64,000 bases of DNA from Bradyrhizobium sp. CCBAU 53340 (GCF_015291645.1 NZ_CP030055.1:4960001-5024000); one strand, 5' to 3'. Counted from the stretch's first letter, positions 26,163 through 35,079 are shown. Program-made: numbers and translations. The notes: generated by a model not told the origin, from the letters alone.

Positions 26163-27182
26163 TCAGGCAGCTGCCTCTGCCGGCGCGTGGACACCAATGC
26201 ACGCGATCGCCTCGCGCAGGACCTCGACACCAGCCCCCGGCTTCACACCCTGCTCGGCGAGATGGCGGCGGAATGCACGCGCGCCAGGCACAGCATGGAA
26301 GGCGCCGACGAAATGCCGCGTGATGGCATGCAGTCGTGTGCCGCGCGCGAGCTGCGCCTCGATATAGGGCATCATCGCTTCGAACGCGTCCTGCATGGTC
26401 GCATGCGGCGCGGCCTCGCCGAAGATCTCGGAATCGACCGAGAGCAGACGCCACGGCTCTTGATAGGCGGCACGGCCAAGCATCACGCCGTCGACATGCG
26501 CAAGATTCGCTTTCGCTTCCTCGATGCTCGAAACACCACCATTGATGATGACGGGCACATCAGGCATCGCACGCTTGAGCCGATAGACGCGGTCGTAGTC
26601 GAGCGGCGGAATGTCGCGGTTCTCTTTCGGCGACAGGCCGTTCAGCCAGGCCTTGCGGGCATGCACGATCAGCGCGTCGCAGCCCGCAGTCACGACGGCG
26701 CGCGCGAGCGTGTCGAGCGATACCTCCGGGTCCTGGTCATCGATGCCGATGCGGCATTTGACCGTGACGGGCACGGCAACCGCGTACTTCATTGCCTCGA
26801 CACATCTTGCGACCAGATCCGGCTCCGCCATCAGGCAGGCGCCGAAGCGACCATCCTTCACGCGATCTGATGGACAGCCGACATTGAGATTGATCTCGTC
26901 ATAGCCGAACTCTTCGCCGATCCGTGCCGCCTTCGTGAGCTCGCCTGGATCCGACCCGCCAAGCTGGAGCGCCACTGGATGTTCGACCGCATCGAAACCA
27001 AGCAGCCGTTCCCGATCACCATGAAGGATGGCGCCCGTCGTCAGCATCTCCGTATAGAGCAGCGCGCGCGCCGTCAGGTGACGGTGGAACACCCGGCAAT
27101 GCCGGTCGGTCCAATCCATCATGGGGGCCACGGAAAAGAGATAATCTCGCGATTCCAATTGGTTATAACATCCTCTATGCAC
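26163..27182 (-). CDS. dusA: tRNA-dihydrouridine synthase A
   Basis: Flavoenzyme reducing uridines 20/20a of tRNA to dihydrouridine. The 339-residue protein begins (after a short, uncertain leader) with YLFSVAPMMDWTDRHCRVFHR and carries the catalytic-Cys motif NLNVGCPSDRVKDGRFGACLM, VTVKCRIGIDD, LIVHARKAWLNGLSPKENR and the FMN phosphate-binding region VIINGGVSS and DGVMLGRAAYQEPW. These are DusA-specific signatures. The listed Met at 27182 precedes a poor match; a TTG at 27158 (ESRDYLFS) is an alternative start. Its upstream region holds a near-perfect 24-base palindrome. Confidence 0.93.
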   Translation of the reverse strand: MHRGCYNQLESRDYLFSVAPMMDWTDRHCRVFHRHLTARALLYTEMLTTGAILHGDRERLLGFDAVEHPVALQLGGSDPGELTKAARIGEEFGYDEINLNVGCPSDRVKDGRFGACLMAEPDLVARCVEAMKYAVAVPVTVKCRIGIDDQDPEVSLDTLARAVVTAGCDALIVHARKAWLNGLSPKENRDIPPLDYDRVYRLKRAMPDVPVIINGGVSSIEEAKANLAHVDGVMLGRAAYQEPWRLLSVDSEIFGEAAPHATMQDAFEAMMPYIEAQLARGTRLHAITRHFVGAFHAVPGARAFRRHLAEQGVKPGAGVEVLREAIACIGVHAPAEAAA

Positions 27183-27193
27183 TCGTCCCCGTT

Positions 27194-27217
27194 ATACTAT
27201 TTCCGCGAAAATAGTAT
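27194..27217. promoter_or_regulatory. 24-base palindrome upstream of dusA
   Basis: ATACTATTT, CCGCGA, AAATAGTAT: a near-perfect AT-rich palindrome whose edge is only 12 bases from the annotated dusA start. It could be an operator or a hairpin in the leader RNA. The rest of 27218-27513 has no gene I can support. Confidence 0.4.
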
Positions 27218-27513
27218 AGCCGCCGGACAGGCACATAATCGCGTCCCGTTCATAACCACTTGCTGCGCATTGACGCCATCATGGTGGACCACGGATCTAA
27301 AGGGCAGTGTCGAATTGCAACGAACCGGATTTCGACACCTCGTCGGCTGATGCGAACACGGCGAAAACCGCTTACGCGCTCCGGCAAATTGGGCATGTCT
27401 GCCTACGATCTCGACGAGGCGGTCCCCGATATCGCGCCATCGGACAGCTATTACAGTCTTGCCAGCGTCATGATCGCCAAGAGATGCCGCGAGAACATGG
27501 CGCTGCGCAACCT

Positions 27514-28460
27514 CTATCCGTTCTTCGTTTCCTGGAGCGCGCCGGCGATCCGCAGCGCCTGTTCGAGTGCTCGCAACTCGTTTGGTATGACCGGTGGCTG
27601 CGGCGGCCGTACTGCGTCGCACGAAAGACGTCCGAGCAATTTCAGGCAAGCCTTGAGCCGCACCGTCGCGCGCCCTCTCGGCGCATCGCGGTAGATTGCG
27701 ACAGCCAGCGGATAGAGCCTCTCGTGGGCGGCGCGCGCCGACGTCCAATCGCCGGCTTCCGCGGCATTCCAGAGGCTGACAACAACCTCCGGCACCACGG
27801 AGGCGAGGCTGACCTGGCTGCCGGCCGAGCCGACGAGATAGCTCGTCAGCAGATGTTCGTCGCCGGAGCCAAGCACGACGAAGTCCGGACGCAGCTTGCG
27901 GATCAGTCGCAAGTTCCGCTCGTACGTCGCAACTTCCCAGCAGCCCTCCTTGATCGCAACGAAGCGAGGATCAGCAACGAGCCGTTCCAGCAGCGACGGC
28001 GTATAGGCCATCGCACCGGCGCCGACGGGCGCGGCATAGAGCATCAGCGGTGAGGCCGTCGCGCCGCGAATGCGGCGGTGATGCTCGATCACGCAGTCAT
28101 CGGCATGGCTGAGCGCCCAGCTGTTGGGAGGAAATACCAGCAGCCCGTCCGCGCCGGCCTGCTCCAGCGCAGCCGCCTCGCGCGCGGCCTCCAGGCTCGA
28201 TCCATGGTGACCCCTGAGACGATCAGGCAGTCCTTCGGCGCGTGCCGGCGCGCCAGCTCAACCACCCGCCGCTTCTCGGCCAGCGACAGCACAAAATTCT
28301 CGCCGGCGTGACCGTTGACGAGGAGCCCGTTGATGCCGGGTGTGGACGCGACCGAGGCGAGATGAGCTGCGAGCTGCGCCTCATCGACCTCGAAATCGGC
28401 CGTCATCGGCACGATTGTGGCGGCGTGGACGCCGCGCAGGCGGTCGCTGAATGTCTGCAT
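27514..28460 (-). pseudogene. Frameshifted dihydrodipicolinate synthase-family gene (DapA-like)
   Basis: Two overlapping frames together make one DapA/NAL-family aldolase. The N-terminal part (from 28460) reads RLRGVHAATIVPMTADFEVDEAQL, INGLLVNGHAGENFVLSL and CLIVSGVT. At about 28206 one base is missing: read with an extra base the sequence continues HGSSLEAAREAAALEQAGADG, then joins the frame ending at 27514. That second part contains the Schiff-base lysine motif FVAIKEGC and a family-typical C-terminus. A full-length product would be about 315 residues, as expected. The single-base lesion is either a real inactivating mutation or a sequencing error. Substrate would have been a keto acid other than the lysine precursor; not assignable. 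Confidence 0.75.
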
Positions 28461-28487
28461 CGCCGCCGACGCCGGCTAGTGAATGAT

Positions 28488-28790
28488 CTAGTCGAGGAAC
28501 GTCCGCGCCCGCTCGGACTTCGGATGCTTGAAGAATTCCTCCGGCGCGGCCTGCTCGACCACCTTGCCATCGTTCATGAATACGATGCGATCGGCGACTT
28601 CGCGGGCAAAGCCCATCTCGTGAGTCACGCACAGCATGGTCATGCCCTCTTCCGCGAGCTTCTTCATGGTCTCCAGCACCTCCTTGGCCATTTCCGGGTC
28701 GAGCGCCGACGTCGGCTCGTCGAACAGCATGATCTTGGGACGCATGCACAGCGCCCGCGCGATGGCTACGCGCCGCTCGGCGTATTTTGG
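28488..28790 (-). pseudogene. C-terminal remnant of a polar amino-acid ABC ATPase
   Basis: [18 protein letters not shown] then [38 protein letters not shown] and [15 protein letters not shown] form the last about 100 residues of a GlnQ/AapP-type ATPase. The Walker A half and the LSGGQ signature are missing; upstream of about 28790 the sequence is unrelated (it reads [14 protein letters not shown] in the same frame). It lies 28 bases upstream of the broken DapA-like gene on the same strand, so an amino-acid-uptake and catabolism operon seems to have been truncated by a rearrangement here. Confidence 0.8.
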
Positions 28791-28886
28791 GGCGCCGCGG
28801 AGCTTATCCCGGGTCACGCCGGTGACGTATCCGCCGAGGTCTCCCCGGTCGACAGCTGCCCCCGAAAACCGGAGCAGTCCCTGAGA

Positions 28887-29102
28887 TCAGGATGATTCCG
28901 TGCCGCTTGTCGCCTGCCTACGCCCCGCCGTCACCAGCAGGTGTCGAATTTGCTCAGCTCGCTCCTTTGTCAAATTCACAGCCAAGTCCATCCCAACGAT
29001 TGCGGGCCCCCTTCGCTCTCGATCGTAGACCATCCAACCTTTGCCACCCATCCGAATGAAGTATTTACTCTGCAATGATTTTTCGTCGGTCAACTGATGC
29101 AC
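28887..29102 (-). CDS. Small hypothetical protein
   Basis: A 71-residue frame, MHQLTDEKSLQSKYFIRMGG continuing KGWMVYDRERRGPAIVG and a C-terminal region LTKERAEQIRHLLVTAG. Composition is protein-like (balanced charges, amphipathic helix near the end), unlike antisense frames around it. The W-x-V-Y-D-R-x-R-x-G-P-A pattern recalls small proteins found in many rhizobial islands, whose function is not known. It lies in the disturbed region after dusA. Moderate confidence only. Confidence 0.45.
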   Translation of the reverse strand: MHQLTDEKSLQSKYFIRMGGKGWMVYDRERRGPAIVGMDLAVNLTKERAEQIRHLLVTAGRRQATSGTESS

Positions 29103-29463
29103 GCTCCTCGAATTGGCGATCGGCGCATAGCCAAGCGCATCGGTCCATGACGCTACATTCGCTTATGTGAGTCAAACCGGGAAAAATTAGCAAGGTTCCA
29201 CTTGGGAACTGCATATGCGGAGAAAACAGATGCGCTATGGGCGGAGTAAGTTGCCATTCCTCGGCCCCCTCCACCTCCCAGCGCCCGCCCTCCATACGTC
29301 CCGGAGCTCCCAGGCCGCTGCCGCGTTTCGCAAACTCTGGGGCGAGAATCGTCTTGTCTAGAATGAAGTTCGACGGGGCTAGTTCGGGAACCGGCGCGAG
29401 CCCGGTAAGATCGTTCGCCCGCCCAAAGGTATTCGCGACACCGGATGGATCGTGAACGACGAG
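29103..29463. other. Gap without recognised genes
   Basis: 361 bases between the small hypothetical gene and the GNAT gene. The sequence is mixed in composition and no frame has family resemblance on either strand. It probably contains the end of the leftward operon transcript and the left border of the ten-gene cluster. Confidence 0.5.
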
Positions 29464-30342
29464 TCAGGGGCCGTAAATCACCAGTTCAGAATCCGACAAA
29501 TCGGCGAGCCGGGGACAATGCGGACCCTTGAAGTATTTGCGACCGATCGGCTCCCTATAGATACCGATGAGGCCGGGCACGGGTCCGTTGGCGTCGAGAG
29601 CGACCGAGATCCAACCACGCCGTACCAAAAAAAGACCTATGGTTCCGGCGCACGTAATATAATCGACCACATCAGCGCAATAGATCATTTGCATCGAAGG
29701 CAGACTGATGCGGCCCAGCCGCATCGGCTGCAGGACGAACGGAAAGGCGCGCCCATTACTGGCGCGGCATACCAGGACGAAACACCCGTATGACGCATGA
29801 CGTGCAAGCAACGCCGCGTCAGACTTTGACAATCCGTCAATCGCCCGCGTGTCTCGGCGCACGATCTCCACGCGCATATCCTTGACCGGGCGCGATAAGG
29901 CCGGGAAGGAAAAAAACAAGCCGCCGCAATAACGACGGAACCCCTGCGCTTCGATGGCTTTCCAGGTCCATTGCGCCGGGCTGATGTTGACGTAAGTAAC
30001 CTCCTTATGACGTTGCGCGACCTTGGTCAGCATCGGTGCGTAGCTGCGAAAGGCAGGCTCTACATACCAGCTCGAGAGATTGCACCGGATCGAGATGCTT
30101 TCACCATCGCATCTGGCGGTGTAGATCAAAAGCAGAGCACCAACCGGCGTCCGATCATGCTCGAGCATATAGCCGAAGAGCGGGAAGCTGTCGGGTGTCT
30201 CGCGCACAGCCAAGCGCCGGAGTCCATCGATCCAGTATTCGCGCGGACGAAGCGGAAAGCCGTTTGCCAGAAGATCTGCGATGGCGTCGAGATCGACCAC
30301 TTCTATCTCACGACATCGGATCATGTTCGAACTCTCAGTCAT
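29464..30342 (-). CDS. GNAT-like acyltransferase at the end of the carrier-protein operon
   Basis: A 292-residue protein started at 30342 (MTESSNMIRCREIEVVD), with AGGAGG 12-18 bases upstream. The N-terminal half looks like a GNAT fold: IREI-like first strand (CREIEVVDLDAIADLLANGF), a central GALLLIYTA strand, SWYVEPAFRSYAPML (acyl-CoA-pocket strand/helix region), and VTYVNISPAQWTWKAIEAQGF, typical of the last helix pair. The second half is less clear. GNAT enzymes transfer acyl groups from CoA or ACP to amines, so this could release or N-acylate the product of the cluster. It follows the MetA-like gene by 20 bases, making it the last of five. Substrate unknown. Confidence 0.65.
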   Translation of the reverse strand: MTESSNMIRCREIEVVDLDAIADLLANGFPLRPREYWIDGLRRLAVRETPDSFPLFGYMLEHDRTPVGALLLIYTARCDGESISIRCNLSSWYVEPAFRSYAPMLTKVAQRHKEVTYVNISPAQWTWKAIEAQGFRRYCGGLFFSFPALSRPVKDMRVEIVRRDTRAIDGLSKSDAALLARHASYGCFVLVCRASNGRAFPFVLQPMRLGRISLPSMQMIYCADVVDYITCAGTIGLFLVRRGWISVALDANGPVPGLIGIYREPIGRKYFKGPHCPRLADLSDSELVIYGP

Positions 30343-30362
30343 GCAACCGGATGGCCTCCTGC

Positions 30363-31487
30363 TTACCGGGCTTGCGCGCGCGCCAGATGAGCCGATCGAG
30401 CGGCAACCAGCCTGCGCTGATGGCGCCGTGTTGCAAGTCCGACTGCAGACAGAGACTCTTCCCGCGCTCCCGATGCGTTTGAGCGGCGGGCTTGCTGCGA
30501 CACCAAGTACAGCAACCAGTTGCGGTATATGCGCTGGGCTGGCAGACGCCATACGTTGCTCAAGTTATTCGCCAGCCGATCGAGAGGAAAATCGGCAAAA
30601 AGCTCCGACCTTCTGTGGGAGAGGGCCTCCTGTCGGAAAGCGATCAGTAATTCTTCCGCGCCCTCGTTCAGATAGCTCCTCGGTATCGTCGGGCAGACTT
30701 CGTTCTCTCCACGAAGAAAGCGGCCCATATCTCGTCGATACTCACCCAGCAGGCTCAGGGTTTCGTATTCCGGATGCCCTTGGAAATACACGAATAGGCT
30801 CTTCTTCTGCGGCTTGATGAAGCAGTCGACCCCGCTCTCCCTCGACCAGGAGAGAACCGAGTATCCGCAGTTCGAGAGATCCTCCTCCTGCACCTCGTTC
30901 CACCGGGCGTGGGGTATTCGGAAGGTCCGCGGCACATCCTGCATCAACGGATGGCGTCTCGTCTTGGTTTGAGCGAAAACGCCGAAGCATTTGGTGCCCA
31001 GCTTGTGACGAGGAACGCCGTCCATATGCAGGACCGCTCCGTGGACGGCCAGGCAGGAAAACACGGACGAGGCGGTATTTTCCGTCGCCCAGTCCGCAAT
31101 CTCGACGAAGCTGGGCCAATATGGCTCTTCGGCCAGGCGGGAGGCTTTGGGTTCGGCGCCTGTCACGATCACACCGTCCATCCTCCTGCTCAGGAGATCA
31201 CCAACGCCACGATAGTATCGATGCACGTAATCGCGTCCCCATTCCGAACGAGGCGTCGACTCAATTGCGTAGAAGTGCAGCCTGACGCAAAGCCGTCCGG
31301 CAGCGGCATTGAGCAGGTCGAACACTTGGCGCTCGGTTGAGATCAACGCTGCGTCAGACATGTTGTTGATGAGGCCGATGTCGAGACACTCCTCCCGCCT
31401 TTCCCCGGCTACCTTCGTGTAGGCCGCGCTCGGCGCTCTCGAAAAGAGGTGGTGCTCCTGTGACTCTATGTCGATCAAGACAGTCAT
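30363..31487 (-). CDS. Homoserine O-acyltransferase, MetA family
   Basis: A 374-residue enzyme of the MetA (homoserine O-succinyl/acetyltransferase) family. Catalytic residues are visible: nucleophile C145 (SVFSCLAVHGAV), and the H238-x-E240 pair (VYFQGHPEYE) of the Cys-His-Glu arrangement. The N-terminus DIGLINNMSDAAL is a MetA hallmark, as are YYRGVGDLL and DGVIVTGAEP. It has about 60 extra C-terminal residues, rich in Arg and Ala, beyond the usual 300-310. In ordinary metabolism it activates homoserine for methionine synthesis; here it stands between a MetY-like gene and a GNAT gene in a carrier-protein operon, so it more likely supplies O-acylhomoserine to the pathway. Which acyl donor (acetyl or succinyl) is not decided by sequence alone. 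Confidence 0.85.
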   Translation of the reverse strand: MTVLIDIESQEHHLFSRAPSAAYTKVAGERREECLDIGLINNMSDAALISTERQVFDLLNAAAGRLCVRLHFYAIESTPRSEWGRDYVHRYYRGVGDLLSRRMDGVIVTGAEPKASRLAEEPYWPSFVEIADWATENTASSVFSCLAVHGAVLHMDGVPRHKLGTKCFGVFAQTKTRRHPLMQDVPRTFRIPHARWNEVQEEDLSNCGYSVLSWSRESGVDCFIKPQKKSLFVYFQGHPEYETLSLLGEYRRDMGRFLRGENEVCPTIPRSYLNEGAEELLIAFRQEALSHRRSELFADFPLDRLANNLSNVWRLPAQRIYRNWLLYLVSQQARRSNASGAREESLSAVGLATRRHQRRLVAARSAHLARAQAR

Positions 31488-31514
31488 TCGAATGCCTCTA
31501 TGATTGATGAAGCA

Positions 31515-32789
31515 TCAGTTCACAGCGCCGAGGGCCTGATCGAGATCTGCGAGGATGTCGTCGATGTGCTCGATTCCGACGCTCAGCCTGATCATCTCCG
31601 GTCGCACGCCGGCTTTGTCCTGTTCTTCGAACGACATTTGCCGGTGCGTTGTCGATGCGGGATGGCAGACAAGCGTCTTCGCGTCGCCTATATTGACCAG
31701 CCGCTTGCAGAGCTTCAGCCTGTCGTAGAACCGCTTGCCCGCCTCGAAGCCTCCGGCGACGCCAAAAGTCAGCAGCGAACATGCTCGACCGGCCAGGTAT
31801 TTCTGCGTCAACGCGAAATAAGGGCTGTCATGAAAGCCCGCATAGTTCACCCACTCGACGCGACGATCATGGCGCAAGAACCTCGCGACTTTCTCCCCGT
31901 TCTCCACATGCCGCTCGATCCGTAGCGCGACGGTCTCGATCCCTTGGAGCAGCAGGAAAGCGTTCATCGGCGCCAGCACGGCGCCTGTGGTTCTCTGGGA
32001 AACCGCGCGGCAACGCGCAATGTAGGCGGCGGCGCCGTAGCGTTCCGTGAAGATCAACCCATGGTACGATTTCTCCGGCTCATTCATCATCGAAAAGCGC
32101 CGTCGATGCTCCGCCCAGGGAAACCTACCGCTGTCGGTGATAACTCCTCCGAGCGTCGTGCCATGCCCGCCCATAAACTTTGTCAGAGACTCTACGACGA
32201 TGTCTGCGCCGTACTCGATCGGTCGGAGCAGGATCGGAGTCGGTACAGTGTTGTCCACTATCAGCGGAACGCCATGCTTGTGCGCGACATCGGCCATCGC
32301 CTCAATGTCGCAGACATTTCCGGCCGGATTCCCGACGCTCTCGCAGAACACGGCTCGCGTATCGTCGTCGATGAGCCCTGCGACACTTTCCGGCCGGTCG
32401 TCTTCCGAGAAGCGGACCGTAATGCCCTGCCTCGGCAGGATATGGGCGAACAGTGTGTGCGTAGTACCGTAGAGCTGCGGCACCGAGACGACGTTGGAGC
32501 CCATCTCGGCGACGTTGACGACCGCATAATTCACGGCAGCCTGACCGCAGGCAACGCTCAGCGCCTCGATGCCTCCCTCAAGGGCGGCGACACGCTTCTC
32601 CAACACAGCGTTGGTCGGATTGCCGATGCGGGTATAACGGAAGCCGTCCGCTTCGAGGTTAAAGAGCGCCGCTCCATGGTCGGCGCTGTCGAATGCATAG
32701 GAGGCCGTCTGGTAGATCGGCACAGCAACGGCCTTCGTTGCCGGATCATCTTCAAAACCGCCGTGCACCGCGAGCGTCTCTCTTCGCAT
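31515..32789 (-). CDS. O-acylhomoserine sulfhydrylase-like PLP enzyme (MetY family)
   Basis: A 424-residue Cys/Met-metabolism PLP enzyme started at 32789 (MRRETLAVHGGF). PLP-binding lysine is K204 (ESLTKFMGGHG), with D179 (VDNT) contacting the pyridine nitrogen, YTRIGNPTN (52-60) for phosphate, and QLYGTTHTLF for ring stacking. The length and the long insert place it with MetY rather than MetB/MetC. MetY uses O-acylhomoserine and replaces the acyl group at C-gamma, normally with sulfide. The gene is next to a MetA-like gene and inside a carrier-protein operon, so the nucleophile may instead be a pathway intermediate, as in RtxA-type dihydrorhizobitoxine synthesis. Spaced 27 and 32 bases from its neighbours. 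Confidence 0.85.
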   Translation of the reverse strand: MRRETLAVHGGFEDDPATKAVAVPIYQTASYAFDSADHGAALFNLEADGFRYTRIGNPTNAVLEKRVAALEGGIEALSVACGQAAVNYAVVNVAEMGSNVVSVPQLYGTTHTLFAHILPRQGITVRFSEDDRPESVAGLIDDDTRAVFCESVGNPAGNVCDIEAMADVAHKHGVPLIVDNTVPTPILLRPIEYGADIVVESLTKFMGGHGTTLGGVITDSGRFPWAEHRRRFSMMNEPEKSYHGLIFTERYGAAAYIARCRAVSQRTTGAVLAPMNAFLLLQGIETVALRIERHVENGEKVARFLRHDRRVEWVNYAGFHDSPYFALTQKYLAGRACSLLTFGVAGGFEAGKRFYDRLKLCKRLVNIGDAKTLVCHPASTTHRQMSFEEQDKAGVRPEMIRLSVGIEHIDDILADLDQALGAVN

Positions 32790-32821
32790 GGTCGCTGACC
32801 CCGCTGCTCTGCGGTCGCGGG

Positions 32822-33826
32822 CTAGCTCCCGACTTCCTTGGCGCATCGGAATTCCTCGATTGCTGAAATCGGCCGACGATCGGTTTTTGGGAACTCGAGA
32901 AGATCGCGCACCGCGACCGGCCATAGATCGACGTCTTTGCCGTGGGTATGGAACATGGCGACGGCGAGACGGTCCATTCCGAAGGCCACACAGGCCGTGT
33001 GAGCCGGCTCGGATGCCGTATCGACGATCCCCCAGGTCGCGCCGAAATGATTCCGGTGGTAGTTGAAGCTCATACAGGCGGTCGGCCGCTCCTCGGAGCG
33101 CAGAGGCACCAGCAATTCAAACTTGAGCGACTGCTGCTTCTGGGTCACCGCCATCATCTGCCCGACCCGGCCGAAGAACGGATCGTTCGCATGGTCGATT
33201 TTGAAAGTCAGCCCGAGATCCCGGGCGATCTTCTGGGCGCGTATGATCCAACGGTCCCGGAATCCCGAGACGAGATCAGCACTACCGATGCAGACGAATT
33301 CACGCATCCGGAAGGACTGCAACCGATCGAGATGGCGCGAGGGTTCACGACGGAAACAATCAGCGGCCACGTCAAAGCGCCAGCCACCGGGCGGCACGGG
33401 CCCTCGGCTCGCCGCGATGGGATAGACCGGATAGCAGGCGGCCGGCGACAGAACGAGATCCGCCGCTGACAGCGACGCGGTCCAGTCACCGCCGGCATCG
33501 AAGCGACTGACCGCGGCGTCGATCTCGCTATCCAGGCCATGCAAGCCACAGACGCAGCCCAGGAGATTGGGAAAGCTTTTCAGGTAACCAGACTTCTCGA
33601 GTTGTGAGCGGTTCATGACCGGCGGGAAACGCATTACCTCGGTGTCCGGCTCGCGATTCCGCGAGATCACCGCCGCAATTCGTTGAACTACGTCTTCGTA
33701 GAGTGCGGTGCGGCCGTAGACCCCGGGAGAGCCCATCTCATAGAACAGCACATCGGCAAGATAGCCCAACGGATCGGCTGGAGGCGGATTGGAGTCCGCC
33801 GGCGTTTCAACGATGGCGACGTTCAT
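32822..33826 (-). CDS. Amino acid:[carrier protein] ligase (aminoacyl-tRNA-synthetase-like)
   Basis: A 334-residue homologue of the catalytic core of atypical seryl-tRNA synthetases that loads an amino acid onto a carrier protein instead of tRNA. Start at 33826 (MNVAIVETPADSN) has GAAGGAAAG upstream. Class II motif 2 reads FRREPSRHLDRLQSFRMREF (158-177) and motif 3 GMDRLAVAMF (283-292). Zinc ligands C131, E176 and C279 are in place, identical in number to those I recall for the Bradyrhizobium enzyme Bll0957, which prefers glycine. There is no tRNA-binding N-terminal domain. The partner carrier protein is probably the one at 35312. Second gene of the leftward operon, 26 bases after the acyl-CoA dehydrogenase. 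Confidence 0.92.
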   Translation of the reverse strand: MNVAIVETPADSNPPPADPLGYLADVLFYEMGSPGVYGRTALYEDVVQRIAAVISRNREPDTEVMRFPPVMNRSQLEKSGYLKSFPNLLGCVCGLHGLDSEIDAAVSRFDAGGDWTASLSAADLVLSPAACYPVYPIAASRGPVPPGGWRFDVAADCFRREPSRHLDRLQSFRMREFVCIGSADLVSGFRDRWIIRAQKIARDLGLTFKIDHANDPFFGRVGQMMAVTQKQQSLKFELLVPLRSEERPTACMSFNYHRNHFGATWGIVDTASEPAHTACVAFGMDRLAVAMFHTHGKDVDLWPVAVRDLLEFPKTDRRPISAIEEFRCAKEVGS

Positions 33827-33852
33827 CGGGCCCTTTCCTTCTCGGACAAATA

Positions 33853-35079
33853 TCAATCACATAGAGACTCCGGAACCGCGCTCATCAGCGTGGCGGTACC
33901 CATGCTGGCGAGGATGCGATCGTTGTTGATCATGATCGGAGCGGAAAGCACGTCTCGCAGGTGGCGGCCGATGCTCACGTCGGTGTCGTTGCGGTATCCA
34001 GAAAGGCCGCAAGTGCGCATCGCGTGCATGACGGTCACAACCGCGAGCTCGGAGGCTTCCACCTTGAGAAGGTTGATCGAGGATTGGAAGTCGACGGACG
34101 AGAGTGCGCGCACATCTCGTCCGCGAGCTTCATAGGACTGGAGGCCCGCGGCGATGACGGCGCGCAACTTGGTCAAGGTCATCCTGGCAGCGGTGTAGTG
34201 CGTCGCACCGGGAGGCATGTTGCCGCCCGCCCCGCGGGCAGCCTTGCGGATGAACAGCTGCGCCCGGTCCACCGCCGCTGCCGCGATTCCCGCCCACACC
34301 GAGGACCAGCACAGATGGGCGACAGGTGTCATCGTCTGCGCATGGATCTTTTCATATGCCACTGGGAATATCTGTTCGGCAGATCCCCTGAAATTCAGCC
34401 TGAAGCCGGCACTGCAAGTCCCACGCATGCCGAGCGTCTCCCACGCGAGGGTGCGCTCCAGCGTGTATTCATCACGGGTGATGGCCAGCAGCACTTGATC
34501 GGAGCCGGCGGCAGAGTCGGAGCGGCGGGCGGTGGTGATGATGCCGTCCGCCTCGGCGCCATACGAAATCACCGTCGCGTCACGCACCAACGAAATCTCG
34601 GCGCCGGCGTGCTCCACGGCAGCCGAACTGAAGCGTATGTTTCCACCATTCTGGCCTTCCGTGGTCGACGATGCCAACAGCAACTGCTCGGCAGCCACGC
34701 GGCGCATAAGGTTCTCGTGCCAGCCACTGCCCGCGCCGTGACGAACTAGGCACGCAATCTTGGTCTGATGCATCGCGAAGATCATCCCCACCGAGGCGCA
34801 GGCGCGGCCGAGCGCGTAACACATGTCGGCGACCTCGGAAATTGACGCCCCGCCTCCGCCGTACTCGATCGGAATCTGAGCCCCCAAGAGTCTCTCCTTG
34901 CGCGCCGCATTGATCGCCTTCAGAGGGAATAACGCCGCGCGATCGACCGTCTCGGCCTCCGCGGCGGCGACCTCCGCGACCTTTGCCGTTCGCTGCTGTA
35001 ACAAGGAGCTGTCGGGAGAGAATGCTATTCGCCCATTTTGCTTGGCGACGTCGCGGAACTGGACTTCCTGCACAGTCAT
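33853..35079 (-). CDS. Acyl-CoA dehydrogenase-like flavoprotein acting with the carrier-protein ligase
   Basis: A 408-residue member of the acyl-CoA dehydrogenase fold. The N-terminal helical part includes QIPIEYGGGGASISEVADMCYALGR, which is typical; the central beta domain has LASSTTEGQNGGNIRF in place of the usual TEP-GSD-type motif, and the C-terminal helices (about 250-400) include the region RMTLTKLRAVIAAGL. The glutamate base normally found near the C-terminus of acyl-CoA dehydrogenases cannot be assigned with confidence. It is the first gene of the leftward operon and directly precedes the amino acid:[carrier protein] ligase, so its substrate may be an aminoacyl or acyl thioester on a carrier protein. 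Confidence 0.82.
   Translation of the reverse strand: MTVQEVQFRDVAKQNGRIAFSPDSSLLQQRTAKVAEVAAAEAETVDRAALFPLKAINAARKERLLGAQIPIEYGGGGASISEVADMCYALGRACASVGMIFAMHQTKIACLVRHGAGSGWHENLMRRVAAEQLLLASSTTEGQNGGNIRFSSAAVEHAGAEISLVRDATVISYGAEADGIITTARRSDSAAGSDQVLLAITRDEYTLERTLAWETLGMRGTCSAGFRLNFRGSAEQIFPVAYEKIHAQTMTPVAHLCWSSVWAGIAAAAVDRAQLFIRKAARGAGGNMPPGATHYTAARMTLTKLRAVIAAGLQSYEARGRDVRALSSVDFQSSINLLKVEASELAVVTVMHAMRTCGLSGYRNDTDVSIGRHLRDVLSAPIMINNDRILASMGTATLMSAVPESLCD

Noticed and set aside
27260..27694. A plus-strand frame with a protein-like stretch (SAYDLDEAVPDIAPSDSYYS)
   Set aside because: Overlaps the 3' end of the dapA-like pseudogene; no family recognised and composition changes along its length, so it was not called a gene.
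29464..30342. LuxI-type acyl-homoserine-lactone synthase
   Set aside because: The GNAT-like protein sits with a homoserine enzyme and ACPs, which suggested LuxI, but its length (292) and lack of the conserved R-F-x-W / E-x-D-x-F-D residues argue against it.
30363..32789. Rhizobitoxine (rtx) locus
   Set aside because: The MetY-like gene recalls RtxA, but RtxA has an additional aminotransferase domain and the desaturase gene rtxC is absent here.
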